From positions 1-53,370 of the forward strand of contig JBBRPA010000024.1 of assembly GCA_038228695.1 (NCBI GenBank): DNA of 53,370 nt, in the 5' to 3' direction. Made by a program: the position numbers and the translations under genes. Below the pieces are notes generated by a model. That model searched no databases. It had not been told where the DNA came from and saw only the letters and a list, made by a program, of their open reading frames with translations. The first letter of the stretch is position 1. Each line of letters begins with the position of its first letter. Source of the DNA: DASVRZ01 sp038228695. GTDB taxonomy: Bacteria > Verrucomicrobiota > Verrucomicrobiia > Chthoniobacterales > DASVRZ01. Of the stretch, positions 36,618 through 45,968 are shown piece by piece.

Positions 36618-37304
36618 TCAATACTGGAAACAGCTCACCTTCGGCGCCCGCGTTTCCGCCACCACCAGACAAGCCGCATAACCGAGAAGCGGCACAAAGT
36701 TCCACGACCACGATCTGGCGGCATAGACGGGGAAATCTGATAAATGACTCAATCCCACACCCCAAGCTTTTAGCACCGCCTCCTTTCGCGTCCAGAATTC
36801 GTGAAAAAGCAATAACGTGTCATCGTCCGAGACGCGGGCGAGTTGATCCGCTTCCTCCGACGTAAACCAGCGCCGGACAATCCCTTCCATCTGCGTCCGG
36901 GCTCGAATAACCTCCAGATCCACTCCGACCGACACCCCATGGCTTATTGCCAAAAGGAGCCATTCGCCAGAGTGACTGCGGTTGAATTCCAACTCGGAAC
37001 CGATTCCCAGGATGCAGGGCTTGCCCTCCTCTGATTCGCCGAATCGAATCTCCTCTGGCGCACACCTGAGATAACGAGAAAATAGTTGACGCGTCACCAC
37101 GCGCGACCGCGTAAAGTGCTGGCGCACAACGCCGTTACGAATGGATTCGGACTTGACGCGCTCCGCCGGATTCAGCACTCGGGTCGTTTCCATCGGGTCC
37201 GCATTCGAGTCCTTCAAGGCGATCCGCCAGAGATGAACCTCTCCTCGTTGCAACCGCAAGGAAGAAACGGGCGGAAGCCATTCTATCGGCAAGGGGAAAA
37301 CCAT
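36618..37304 (-). CDS. 4'-phosphopantetheinyl transferase (Sfp-type)
   Basis: A 228-residue Sfp/AcpT-like enzyme that loads phosphopantetheine from CoA on carrier proteins. It has the FNRSHSGEWLLLAIS segment, the metal-binding GVDLEVIRA, and FHEFWTRKEAVLKAWGVGL with the catalytic Glu/Lys. Carrier-protein targets (fatty-acid, polyketide or non-ribosomal) are not in the window, so which one is served is unknown. Convergent with rpoN, 14 bases between stop codons. Confidence 0.92.
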   Translation of the reverse strand: MVFPLPIEWLPPVSSLRLQRGEVHLWRIALKDSNADPMETTRVLNPAERVKSESIRNGVVRQHFTRSRVVTRQLFSRYLRCAPEEIRFGESEEGKPCILGIGSELEFNRSHSGEWLLLAISHGVSVGVDLEVIRARTQMEGIVRRWFTSEEADQLARVSDDDTLLLFHEFWTRKEAVLKAWGVGLSHLSDFPVYAARSWSWNFVPLLGYAACLVVAETRAPKVSCFQY

Positions 37305-37314
37305 GAGATCATAA

Positions 37315-37352
37315 AAAAAGTCCCGTCAACCCAGTAGGTTGCGGGACTTTTT
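37315..37352 (-). terminator. Strong intrinsic terminator downstream of rpsU
   Basis: AAAAAGTCCCG (37315-37325) pairs with CGGGACTTTTT (37342-37352); inside, CAACC (37327-37331) pairs with GGTTG (37337-37341) around the 5-nt loop CAGTA. Only one base (37326) bulges. The T-run on both strands makes it possibly bidirectional. It lies 20 bases past the rpsU stop codon and just upstream of the phosphopantetheinyl transferase start. Confidence 0.85.
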
Positions 37353-37372
37353 AAAAATTTCTCGGAAAAGAA

Positions 37373-37570
37373 TTAGGCTGGATTGAAGCGGAACTTCAAC
37401 TTGGCCTTTTTCGCGTTAGATTTGGCTTTCCGACGGGTCTTTTGGACTGGCGTTTCAAACGCACGCAGACGGCGGACTTCTTCCATAATCCCCTCCGCAT
37501 CGAGCTTGCTTTTGAGTCTTTTTAGAGCGCGATCAATGGGCTCTCCTTTGCGAACAATTACCTCGGGCAT
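37373..37570 (-). CDS. rpsU: 30S ribosomal protein S21
   Basis: A 65-residue bS21 protein: MPEVIVRKGEPIDRALKRL, then KLDAEGIMEEVRRLRAFETP and a basic tail (KTRRKAKSNAKKAKLKFRF). S21 sits near the Shine-Dalgarno helix of the 30S subunit. It is a single gene, with a candidate promoter at 37621-37649 and a strong terminator at 37315-37352, so it is likely transcribed alone. The usual dnaG/rpoD neighbours are absent. Confidence 0.96.
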   Translation of the reverse strand: MPEVIVRKGEPIDRALKRLKSKLDAEGIMEEVRRLRAFETPVQKTRRKAKSNAKKAKLKFRFNPA

Positions 37571-37620
37571 AATTTAATTTTTTCTAGTTTGGCTGGTTAA
37601 ATAAAGTGTTGTTGAGCGGA

Positions 37621-37649
37621 AGACTAGAGGGTTTCGATTCCGCCGTCAA
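37621..37649 (-). promoter_or_regulatory. Candidate sigma-70-type promoter of rpsU
   Basis: On the minus strand TTGACG (37644-37649) and TAGTCT (37621-37626) are separated by 17 bases. That is a near-consensus -35, ideal spacing and a weak -10. The start would be about 45 bases before the rpsU ATG. Confidence 0.4.
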
Positions 37650-37679
37650 CCTTCCTTTTCAAAAACTGTTAGGAGAAGA

Positions 37680-40010
37680 TTACCCTTGGACAACGACAAA
37701 ATCGGAACTTTTAACCTGCCGATTGAGGGCTTCGCCTTTCCATTTCGACCACCAGAGAACAACCGGCGAGGCGATGAAGACCGAGGAATAGGTGCCGACG
37801 ACAATACCGATCAAGATGGCAAAGGAGAAGTCGTTCAAGGCGTCGCCCCCAAGAAAATACAGGCCCATCATCGACATCAGGGTGGTGCCGCCGGTCAGAA
37901 AGGTGCGATTAAGGGTTTCGTTGATGCTGGCGTTCATGATTTCCTGAACCGTGCCTTTGCGTCCCGTGCTCAGACCTTCGCGAATGCGATCGTAAACGAC
38001 GATAGTGTCATTGATCGAGTAGCCGGCAATGGTCAGGACCGCGCCAACCATGACGAGCGACAGTTCCCGTCCGAAAAGTGCAAAGAGACCAATCGTGATG
38101 ATCACGTCGTGCATCACCGCGACCAAGGCGCCGATTGCAAAAGACAACTCGAACCGCATCGTGACGTAGACCAAGATCCCGAGCATGCCTAGGCCAAGGG
38201 CAACGAGCGATTGGCGCGCCAGCTGTTTGCCGACTAGGGCGCCCACGTTGTCCTTCTGACTAATGGCGAGGCCAGCATCTGGGAAAGCCGCGATCAGAGC
38301 GTCGGAAATGGACGCGCTGGAGTTGAAGGGCGCACGGACTTGGAGGTATTTCTCGGTGCCGGACGACTCGGTCTGCACGACAACGTCATCCCGTTTCAAA
38401 GCGGCGCGAGCTTGGGCGTCGGTGATGGGCTGTTTCATCGACATCAAAAGCAAGTCACCCCCTCGGAAATCGACTCCGAAATTTTTCTCGCCCCGCATGG
38501 CGAAAATCGTCGAGGAACCAACCAGCACAACGACGGAAAATAAGACCGCGATTTTCCTTTTTCCCAAAAAGTTAATCTTCGGGTTGGTGAGAATGTTCAT
38601 CATGGTGAACGACTTCAGCCAGCCGAACTCGGTCATCCAACCGAAGCAGACGCGGGTCACGACCAAGGCGGAAAAGACCGAAGCAATAATGCCAACGGTA
38701 AGCGTTACGGCGAACCCCTTGACCGGACCGCTCGATTGCCAAAAGAGAATCGCGGCAGTGATCAGCGTGGTTGCATTCGCATCGAAGATCGCGCTGAAAG
38801 CCTTGTCATAAGCCGAATCAATCGCAGCGGCAACCGACTTTCCGGTGGCCAATTCCTCGCGCAACCGCTCGTAAATCAGCACGTTAGCGTCCACCGCCAT
38901 ACCAACAGTCAGGATGATGCCCGCAATGCCCGGCAAGGTAAGAACGAAGTTAAAAAGGGACATCACTCCCAGCAAGATCGCCATGTTCACGACCAGCCCC
39001 ACCAGCGCGATCAGGCCTGCGGTCCGATAATAGATAGCCATGAAAATCGCTACAACGGCCACCCCGAGCAACCCGGCGAGGATGCCGGAGCGGACAGAAT
39101 CCTTACCGAGCGTGGCGGAGACGCTGCGGGTTTCATCGATTTTCACCGGCGTTTGCAAAGGGTTTTCGAGCACGCTCGCCAGATTGCGCACCTCCGTGTC
39201 GGTGAAGGTCCCGGAAATAGTGGCCTGTCCATTGGTCAACGCCTCCTTGATTTGAGGGGCGGACTGTACTTCACCATCGAGGACGATAGCGAGCAGGTTG
39301 CCGACATTTCGCGAAGTCAGATCGGCAAATTGTTTCGTGCCCGTGCTGGTAAATTTCATCGCAACGAGATATTTCATCCCGTCAAATTGCGGATAAGCCG
39401 ATTCAATCCCGGTGCCGTCCATCTCGGCGCGTTGCTTGACCAGAATTTTGAATGGTTTTTCTCCTTTCTTGTCCACTTTTTCGGTCTGAATCCGATATCC
39501 AGGTGGGGTAATGGCGGTGCCGGCTTCGATCTGGGGAATGAGGGACGAACTTTCGGGATGGACCAGTTTGAACTCCAATTTCGCAACCTGCTCGAGCTGT
39601 TTCTTGGCGGTTTCAACGTCATCCGTTTTCAAACCCGGAATCTGCACAAGAATTCGGTCCTCACCTTGGGGACTGATGACTGGTTCGCCGGTGCCAAATT
39701 GGTCAACCCGCTTGCGGATCGTCTCCACCGCCTGATCGAGCATGTCTTTACTGATGGCGCGGGGCTGGCCTTTATCGTCGTTTTCACGCACCAACCGCAT
39801 CAGAAATGAGGTTCCACCTTTAAGATCGAGGCCGAGGCGAATTTTCTGATCGATCGGAGTGACCACCGCCACACAGAAGGCGGTGATGAAAATTGTCAGA
39901 ACGAGGCCCGCCACGCGTTTCCTCCGGGCATCGTCAGCCACAAAATAAGCAGCAAATAAAATCAGCAGCAGAATGCCTAAACCGAACGTCAAAGCGGGCG
40001 AGAGAACCAT
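37680..40010 (-). CDS. secDF: Fused protein translocase subunits SecD-SecF
   Basis: A 776-residue single-chain SecDF. The SecD part (about 1-480) starts with a membrane helix, then GLDLKGGTSFLMRL, the PEGEDRILVQIPGLK periplasmic segment, and FTLPGIAGIILTVGMAVDANVLIYERLREEL with the conserved Asp. The SecF part (about 480-776) has NFGVDFRGGDLL, AVMHDVIITIGLFALFG and IAGYSINDTIVVYDRIRE. About 12 membrane helices are expected. It uses the proton gradient to finish export through SecYEG. It lies 38 bases after yajC. The fusion is normal in many phyla. Confidence 0.97.
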   Translation of the reverse strand: MVLSPALTFGLGILLLILFAAYFVADDARRKRVAGLVLTIFITAFCVAVVTPIDQKIRLGLDLKGGTSFLMRLVRENDDKGQPRAISKDMLDQAVETIRKRVDQFGTGEPVISPQGEDRILVQIPGLKTDDVETAKKQLEQVAKLEFKLVHPESSSLIPQIEAGTAITPPGYRIQTEKVDKKGEKPFKILVKQRAEMDGTGIESAYPQFDGMKYLVAMKFTSTGTKQFADLTSRNVGNLLAIVLDGEVQSAPQIKEALTNGQATISGTFTDTEVRNLASVLENPLQTPVKIDETRSVSATLGKDSVRSGILAGLLGVAVVAIFMAIYYRTAGLIALVGLVVNMAILLGVMSLFNFVLTLPGIAGIILTVGMAVDANVLIYERLREELATGKSVAAAIDSAYDKAFSAIFDANATTLITAAILFWQSSGPVKGFAVTLTVGIIASVFSALVVTRVCFGWMTEFGWLKSFTMMNILTNPKINFLGKRKIAVLFSVVVLVGSSTIFAMRGEKNFGVDFRGGDLLLMSMKQPITDAQARAALKRDDVVVQTESSGTEKYLQVRAPFNSSASISDALIAAFPDAGLAISQKDNVGALVGKQLARQSLVALGLGMLGILVYVTMRFELSFAIGALVAVMHDVIITIGLFALFGRELSLVMVGAVLTIAGYSINDTIVVYDRIREGLSTGRKGTVQEIMNASINETLNRTFLTGGTTLMSMMGLYFLGGDALNDFSFAILIGIVVGTYSSVFIASPVVLWWSKWKGEALNRQVKSSDFVVVQG

Positions 40011-40048
40011 AGAGAACAGGTGGGATGTTGTCGAAATAAGGACGCCGC

Positions 40049-40375
40049 TTAGGCTTCCGTCGCGGAATCAGAACGTGCTTCGATCAGAGCGACCGCGGAT
40101 TTATCGAATTCGAGTTTCACATTGTCCGCTACCTTGAGGAGGAATGTTTTTTCCTTCACGTTAGCCACGATGCCATGGAGTCCCGCATTGGTAACGACCT
40201 TGTCGCCCGTTTTCAGGCTTTCGGTGAGGGTCTTCAATTCACGCGCTCGCTTTTGCTGCGGTCGGATGATCAGAACGTAAAAGATCGGGATAAGGAAAAG
40301 GATCGGGAGGAGACCTGTGAGTGGGTTCGGCGCCGGGGTGGCTTGGGCGAGAAAGTCGAAAAGGAATGGTGTCAT
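40049..40375 (-). CDS. yajC: Preprotein translocase subunit YajC
   Basis: A 108-residue YajC with one membrane helix (LLPILFLIPIFYVLIIRPQQ) followed by KRARELKTLTESLKTGDKVVTNAGLHGIV. It joins SecDF in the Sec holo-translocon. Forms an operon with secDF, 38 bases apart. Divergent from the initiator tRNA gene. Confidence 0.95.
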   Translation of the reverse strand: MTPFLFDFLAQATPAPNPLTGLLPILFLIPIFYVLIIRPQQKRARELKTLTESLKTGDKVVTNAGLHGIVANVKEKTFLLKVADNVKLEFDKSAVALIEARSDSATEA

Positions 40376-40554
40376 GTTAATCGGTGAGAAAAGGAATACG
40401 CGGATCGAGCCCGCACGGCAGGGGTATGTGTAGTAATGCAGTTGACTGGATGGAGCAAACAGAAAATGGGCCCGGAGCCGGCGGCAAACGTCGATATTTC
40501 AAATTAACTCCTTGCAGAGTCGGAGGAAGTTGATAACTTTGTGGTCCTATAAAA

Positions 40555-40631
<77 letters not shown>

Positions 40632-40746
40632 CTTTCCCAGTTCGGGAAAAGAGCGGGCCAAGACCATCCGCGGAGCAGTTCCAAACTTCGGAAAAGCGTC
40701 CAAGACTACTCGTGGAGATCCTGCGCCCGCGCCCACCAAACCAAGA

Positions 40747-41019
40747 TCACCCAATCGCAAAACCTTTCCGGGCCAGCTCTATGCCGGCGGGCTCCTCAAC
40801 CGCGGATTTTATATGTCCGGAAAGTTCGCTTTCTCGGATCGCCTTCAAAAATTCGCCAACTTCGGTGGCAGCACCCTGTGCAAAAAGCTCCACCCTGCCA
40901 TCGGCCAGGTTGCGAACGTATCCCGTTACTTCAAAGCCGCCTGCGATCCATCTTGTCGTCGCACGAAAACCCACCCCTTGGACCCGACCCTCATAAAAAA
41001 CCCGCCGCGCAGCCTTCAT
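40747..41019 (-). CDS. acyP: Acylphosphatase
   Basis: A 90-residue acylphosphatase with the phosphate-binding loop GRVQGVGFR and the catalytic Asn in GYVRNLADGRVEL. It hydrolyses acyl phosphates such as carbamoyl phosphate. It follows the YihY-like gene on the same strand by 56 bases (41020-41075). Confidence 0.93.
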   Translation of the reverse strand: MKAARRVFYEGRVQGVGFRATTRWIAGGFEVTGYVRNLADGRVELFAQGAATEVGEFLKAIRESELSGHIKSAVEEPAGIELARKGFAIG

Positions 41020-41075
41020 CGAGCCAACTTACCGTCTGAACCACAGCGGGCGCACGTATTTTCCGCCTCGTTCCT

Positions 41076-41963
41076 TTATCTCCCTCGTCGCCGCGGAATT
41101 TCGGCCGGACTCTTCAGTTCCCGCAGGACCGCACAAAGGCAGCCGCCGAAAATCACCAAGGAACCTGACAGGTAAATCCAGAGCAACAACGCCATTACCC
41201 CGGCGAACGTCCCGTAGATCACGTTAAAGTTGCTGTAATTGCGCAGGTAAATCCCAAACCCAAACTGCAGAAACTTCAGAGCCACCGTTATGATCATCGC
41301 CGGAAGTAAAACTTCCCGCAGAGACACTGCATTCCTTGGAGCGTATTTGTAAAAAAGCAGGATCACGTAAAAAAGGATCACCACCGGAACGGCCGACAAC
41401 AAAAGGTCGAAAAAGATCGGCACCACCCAAACCTGCTGTGGAATAAAACCGCGCACTACTGAGATAACCGTTGGCAAAATGCCGCCCAACACCATTCCAC
41501 TCGCCAAAACCAATACCATGCCGAAATTTTTCACCGGCAGCAGCCACCATGCGTGCTCGTGGGTTCCCCAAGCGCGGTTCACACCTTGGACCAACGCCTG
41601 GAAAAAACGCACGGAGCTCCAAGCGAGCGTCAAAAATGCCAGCAATCCGGCAGACTTCCGACCTTCGATAAACCCGTTGACGGTCTTCACGATGGCGGCC
41701 TGATCCACCGGAGCCAAGGGCATGTATTGCTGCAAAAGCTGCGTCACGGTCCGGGTAGCCTGCGCCTCGTTCTTCAGCAGGCTGCCGCCCACCGCGGTGA
41801 CGAGCAAAACGATCAGCGGAAACAGGGAAAAAAAAGCGTAGTAGGCAAATGAGGCCGCCCTCTGCTCCCCTTCGATTTTATGGTAACGCGCAATGGCCGC
41901 CGAAATTATCTTCCAAGTCGAACCAGACTTGGATTGGGGGGCTTTGGTGCTGAACTTTCCCAT
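41076..41963 (-). CDS. YihY/BrkB family inner-membrane protein
   Basis: A membrane protein of about 295 residues from the ATG at 41963. Six hydrophobic helices are visible, beginning AASFAYYAFFSLFPLIVLLV; then FLTLAWSSVRFFQALVQGVNRAW and IYGTFAGVMALLLWIYLSG, both typical of the family. The old name ribonuclease BN is a misannotation; the actual role is not known, though lipid or metabolite transport has been suggested. It is divergent from tamB. Confidence 0.88.
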   Translation of the reverse strand: MGKFSTKAPQSKSGSTWKIISAAIARYHKIEGEQRAASFAYYAFFSLFPLIVLLVTAVGGSLLKNEAQATRTVTQLLQQYMPLAPVDQAAIVKTVNGFIEGRKSAGLLAFLTLAWSSVRFFQALVQGVNRAWGTHEHAWWLLPVKNFGMVLVLASGMVLGGILPTVISVVRGFIPQQVWVVPIFFDLLLSAVPVVILFYVILLFYKYAPRNAVSLREVLLPAMIITVALKFLQFGFGIYLRNYSNFNVIYGTFAGVMALLLWIYLSGSLVIFGGCLCAVLRELKSPAEIPRRRGR

Positions 41964-42083
41964 CTTGCGACAATGACTTTTATCCTCTAAAAAACATCCG
42001 AACTTCCAGAAACTAAACCGGACATCCAAGCCAAGCCGAGTTAAATATTTTTCCCATCGTGATCACTTTCCAAACAAACCGGC

Positions 42084-45000
42084 ATGGATAACGGTACCCT
42101 TGCCCCAGATTCGGGCGGCAAACCGAAAAACCGGTGGCGACTCCTCGGTTGGACGATTCTCGTTCTGCTCGCCCTCGCAATGGTTTTTTATCGCCCGATT
42201 ATGCTCGGTCTCGTTCACCTTGCTGTCCGCATCGCGGAAAAAAACGCTCATCTCGAGATTCGCTACCGCCTCGCTGGCTCCTTCATCAATTCGTTCGAGC
42301 TAACCAATCTCGAGATCAACCCGCTCGTTCCCGGACCGTTGGAAAAACTCACGCTCAAACATTTTGCGGCTCGCTATCACCCCATCGATGGACTGATCCA
42401 TGGCTGGCCCGCATTGATCGAAAGCGTCGAACTCCGCGACCTCGAACTTCTCGTCGATGCCGCGCATCCCCAGACCGCGCAAGCTCGCAGAAAACGCCTG
42501 CAAAAAACAACCTCTAACTGGTTGCTCCTCTTTCCAAAACGGATCGACCTACGCGGCGTTAACATCCGGATAAAAACTCTGCACACCCCGTTCGAGATCG
42601 CTAACGCCAACCTCACCCTGCTTCCCGAACAAACCGGCATTTTCAGCGTGGATCGGATTGTCATTCCTGGTTACCGCACCTTCACTGACTGGCGTGCGAA
42701 CACTTCGTATGAAAATCGCAATTTCATTCTGAAGAACCTAAGCATCGCCCCGGATTTAACCGTCGATCGTCTCCAGATCGACGGGGCCGGCGTTGCAGCG
42801 GGAGACTTGAATACCCGTCTGTCTGCAAAAGCTTTCGACGGTTACCTCGAAGCCACCTTCGCCATCGCCAATCTCGGGCACTCTAACGATCTTAACGCAA
42901 CCTTAAACTCCGAGGCGGTGGATTTGGAAAAACTTAGCCATTTTTTCAATCCCGCGTTAGCAGTTTCCGGCAAAATCGAGTCCCTTCGCTTTACCCTCAA
43001 CGGCCCCGCCGAAAATCCTGCTGCGTGGAATGGAGCCTTGGAAGTGCATCTCGCCAAACCCACTCTGCTCCCTTTCAGATTCGAGACCGGATCTGTCCAC
43101 GCCAGCCTCCGCGACGGTAATTTCACGATCTCAAAGACCGCTCTGTTGCAGGGGGACCAGTGGATCACGCTCGAAGGCTCAGGCAGACTCCCAGGCCGCA
43201 GTCTGTCCACTCGACCGTTTGCCACTGAGCTAACCCTGGCCGCCAGTCTGCCCGACCTCGGACATCTCTTTGAGGAGGCCGCCGGAACCGCCGTTATGCA
43301 GGGTCGGATACAAGTTTCCGCCGGCAAAATTAGTGCAAACCTGACGTCGCAACTAACATCCGCACGCATTCCGAACCTCCTGCTCGATTCTGCGAACGTA
43401 ACCGCTCAATTCACAAAAACCGGTGCCCCAAGAATCGACTGGCGGCGCCCCTGGTGGGAATCTAGCAAAGGCTCACTTCAACTCAATGCGAGCACGATCA
43501 CCGCTATGGGGTGCCTGCTGGATCGTGCGGACTTAACAATCCACACGACCAACGAAACCGCAACGATCGATTCCCTCGCTGTCTCGCGCGGCTCAAATTC
43601 CTTCCGCGCCGGAGGCACCTTCACATTTCTTGAAAAACCGCGCGGTCCCCTTCCCGGAGCCCTTGATCTCAATTTGGAGTTAGATGCCCCCAAGCTTTCC
43701 GAAGTGGCGAACAATCCAGCAACGCCCGTCGTTGCCGGCGCAGCTCGATGTTCCGGCCAGCTTTCTTGGACGGACAAACAACCGGTCGGCAGCCTTCAAT
43801 TTAAGGGCACTGATCTACAACTCAATGGAGTCGCTCTCGGATTGCTCAACATCAAGCTGCAAACCGAAAATGGCATCGCGCAAGTGCAAGATCTTACCCT
43901 CGATCTTCCCGGTTCCGGTTTTATTCAAGGCACCGGGACATTTAGGCTAAACGACAAGGACCATTACTTCGGACAGCTCAGCATCCGATTGGACGACCTT
44001 GCTCATTTCAAACCATGGTTCCACACCGTCATGGGCGACACCCGAATCGCGGGAAACCTTGCGCTCGACTGGCGCGGATCGGGCGACGTTGGTCCGCGGC
44101 GCCATGAGGGACAGGTCTCACTCCTAGTCAAAGACGGCATCTTCGCCGCGGTGGAGGGTATCCGATTAAACACGTTCGGCTATTACACGCCAGAACAGGG
44201 AGAGTTTCCTAACATCGATCTAGCCACCAGCAAGGGCAACCTGTCCGCCACCGCTTCCTACTTCGAGAAACTCCTAAAAATCGAAAACATCCACCTTAGT
44301 CAGAATCAGGAAATGCGCCTGTCCGGAAACATCTCTTTGCCCATCGATCTCGCTCAACTAACCAATCGAACAGAACTCTTTCCCCTCGACAAGCCACTCA
44401 CCATCGATCTGTCCGGGCAAAATGTTAAACTTGGTGGACTTCTGGTTGATCTCGGCGTCCTTCCACCAGAGACTGGTCTCCTGAACCTCGCGATTCGCGC
44501 GCGCGGGACGTTGCGAAATCCCGACGCCCTCATTTCCCTCAAGGGCACTAATCTGAAAAGCGACCGCTTCAAACAGATCCAACCAATCAGCACGGAACTT
44601 AACCTCGCCATTGCTGGCCAGCGTGCCAACCTGACCGGCAGCGTCCGCGAACCCTCGCTGGAACCAGTAACCCTTTCAGGCAGTATCCCGGTGGACCTCG
44701 CCAAAATTGTGCAATCGGGCAAGTTCGATGCGTCCGCACCCTTACAGGCACGCGCCGCCATGGCTCCCGCCTCACTCGCCTTTGCGACGCGCTATTTCCC
44801 GTTTCTCCGCACCCTCGACGGCACGCTCGGCTTCAACGTCGAGATGGAAGGCACGCTCGAAAAACCGATCTACCGGGGCAACCTCAAAGCTTCCGCGCAA
44901 ACGCTTCGTTTCCGAAGCAACAGCCTCCCCTCGGTGAGAGATTTCTCGCTCGACCTCGGCTTCCGCGACCAGTTGCTAACCATCAACCAATTTAAAGGAG

Positions 45001-45968
45001 ATCTCGCCGGTGGACCTTTTTCCGCAAAGGGAAATGTTAACCTAAGCAAACTTGTGGAACCTGTGCTCAATCTGAACCTGCAAGGTCGCAGTATCCTCGT
45101 GGTTAGGAATGACTCGTTGGTTGTCCGCTCTGATGTCGATCTAGCCGTTAAGGGACCGCTGGCGACCGCGTCCGTTACAGGCACAGTGGGAATAACCGAC
45201 AGCCGGTTTTTCCGCGAAATCGACATCCTTCCGATTAACCTTCCTGGGCGCCCAGTCCCCGCCATTCGCGACCGCCGTCCTACCCTTAGCATCACCAACC
45301 CGCCGGTGCGCGACTGGAAGTTCGACGTTGCCATTAAGACCCTCGATCCCTTCCGGGTCACTGGAAATCTCGCAAACGGTGAGTCCATCGTCGATCTACG
45401 ACTAGGCGGGACCGGCCTAGCCCCTACTCTCGATGGAAATGTCCAAGTCACCGAATTAAAGGCCTCCCTTCCTTTCAGCCGACTCAACATCAAGTATGGG
45501 AGCATCTATTTCAGCAAGGATCTCCCGCCGCTCAATCCCATTCTCGATCTGCACGGCGAATCGAAGGTGCGCGACTATGAAATCGACGCTTACATCTGGG
45601 GCGACCTAGTCAAACCGCAAACCCTTTTCCTCAGCCAACCGCCGCTAAGCAGCGAGGATATTCTTATCCTTCTAGCGACCGGCGCCACCCAAAGTGAGAT
45701 TGCTCAAAATCCACAACTGCTCGCCGGCCGCGCTGGCTGGCTTTTTTTGCAAAAGCATTACAATAAAATTTTCCGCCGCAAACAAAGCTTCGAGCAGGAT
45801 TCACTCGCCGACCGGCTCGATGTCCAAATCGGAAACATTGATCCCAAAACCGGCCGCGAATCCGCCTCCGCCCGTCTTCGGCTGAGCGATCGCTGGCAGG
45901 TCATTGCCGATTTCGATGTCACCGGTGGTGTTCGTGGCCAGGTTCGTTACCTCTTGCGTTTCAAATGA
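42084..45968 (+). CDS. tamB: TamB-like translocation and assembly protein (DUF490)
   Basis: A 1294-residue protein with one N-terminal membrane helix (LLGWTILVLLALAMVFYRPIM) and then a very long AsmA/TamB-type beta-rich tube, ending in the DUF490 domain: SEDILILLATGATQSEIAQ, ADRLDVQIGNIDPKTGRES and a final GQVRYLLRF. It would span the periplasm and, with TamA, move phospholipids or fold outer-membrane proteins. The end overlaps tamA by 4 bases. In Proteobacteria TamA precedes TamB; here the order is reversed. Confidence 0.92.
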   Translation: MDNGTLAPDSGGKPKNRWRLLGWTILVLLALAMVFYRPIMLGLVHLAVRIAEKNAHLEIRYRLAGSFINSFELTNLEINPLVPGPLEKLTLKHFAARYHPIDGLIHGWPALIESVELRDLELLVDAAHPQTAQARRKRLQKTTSNWLLLFPKRIDLRGVNIRIKTLHTPFEIANANLTLLPEQTGIFSVDRIVIPGYRTFTDWRANTSYENRNFILKNLSIAPDLTVDRLQIDGAGVAAGDLNTRLSAKAFDGYLEATFAIANLGHSNDLNATLNSEAVDLEKLSHFFNPALAVSGKIESLRFTLNGPAENPAAWNGALEVHLAKPTLLPFRFETGSVHASLRDGNFTISKTALLQGDQWITLEGSGRLPGRSLSTRPFATELTLAASLPDLGHLFEEAAGTAVMQGRIQVSAGKISANLTSQLTSARIPNLLLDSANVTAQFTKTGAPRIDWRRPWWESSKGSLQLNASTITAMGCLLDRADLTIHTTNETATIDSLAVSRGSNSFRAGGTFTFLEKPRGPLPGALDLNLELDAPKLSEVANNPATPVVAGAARCSGQLSWTDKQPVGSLQFKGTDLQLNGVALGLLNIKLQTENGIAQVQDLTLDLPGSGFIQGTGTFRLNDKDHYFGQLSIRLDDLAHFKPWFHTVMGDTRIAGNLALDWRGSGDVGPRRHEGQVSLLVKDGIFAAVEGIRLNTFGYYTPEQGEFPNIDLATSKGNLSATASYFEKLLKIENIHLSQNQEMRLSGNISLPIDLAQLTNRTELFPLDKPLTIDLSGQNVKLGGLLVDLGVLPPETGLLNLAIRARGTLRNPDALISLKGTNLKSDRFKQIQPISTELNLAIAGQRANLTGSVREPSLEPVTLSGSIPVDLAKIVQSGKFDASAPLQARAAMAPASLAFATRYFPFLRTLDGTLGFNVEMEGTLEKPIYRGNLKASAQTLRFRSNSLPSVRDFSLDLGFRDQLLTINQFKGDLAGGPFSAKGNVNLSKLVEPVLNLNLQGRSILVVRNDSLVVRSDVDLAVKGPLATASVTGTVGITDSRFFREIDILPINLPGRPVPAIRDRRPTLSITNPPVRDWKFDVAIKTLDPFRVTGNLANGESIVDLRLGGTGLAPTLDGNVQVTELKASLPFSRLNIKYGSIYFSKDLPPLNPILDLHGESKVRDYEIDAYIWGDLVKPQTLFLSQPPLSSEDILILLATGATQSEIAQNPQLLAGRAGWLFLQKHYNKIFRRKQSFEQDSLADRLDVQIGNIDPKTGRESASARLRLSDRWQVIADFDVTGGVRGQVRYLLRFK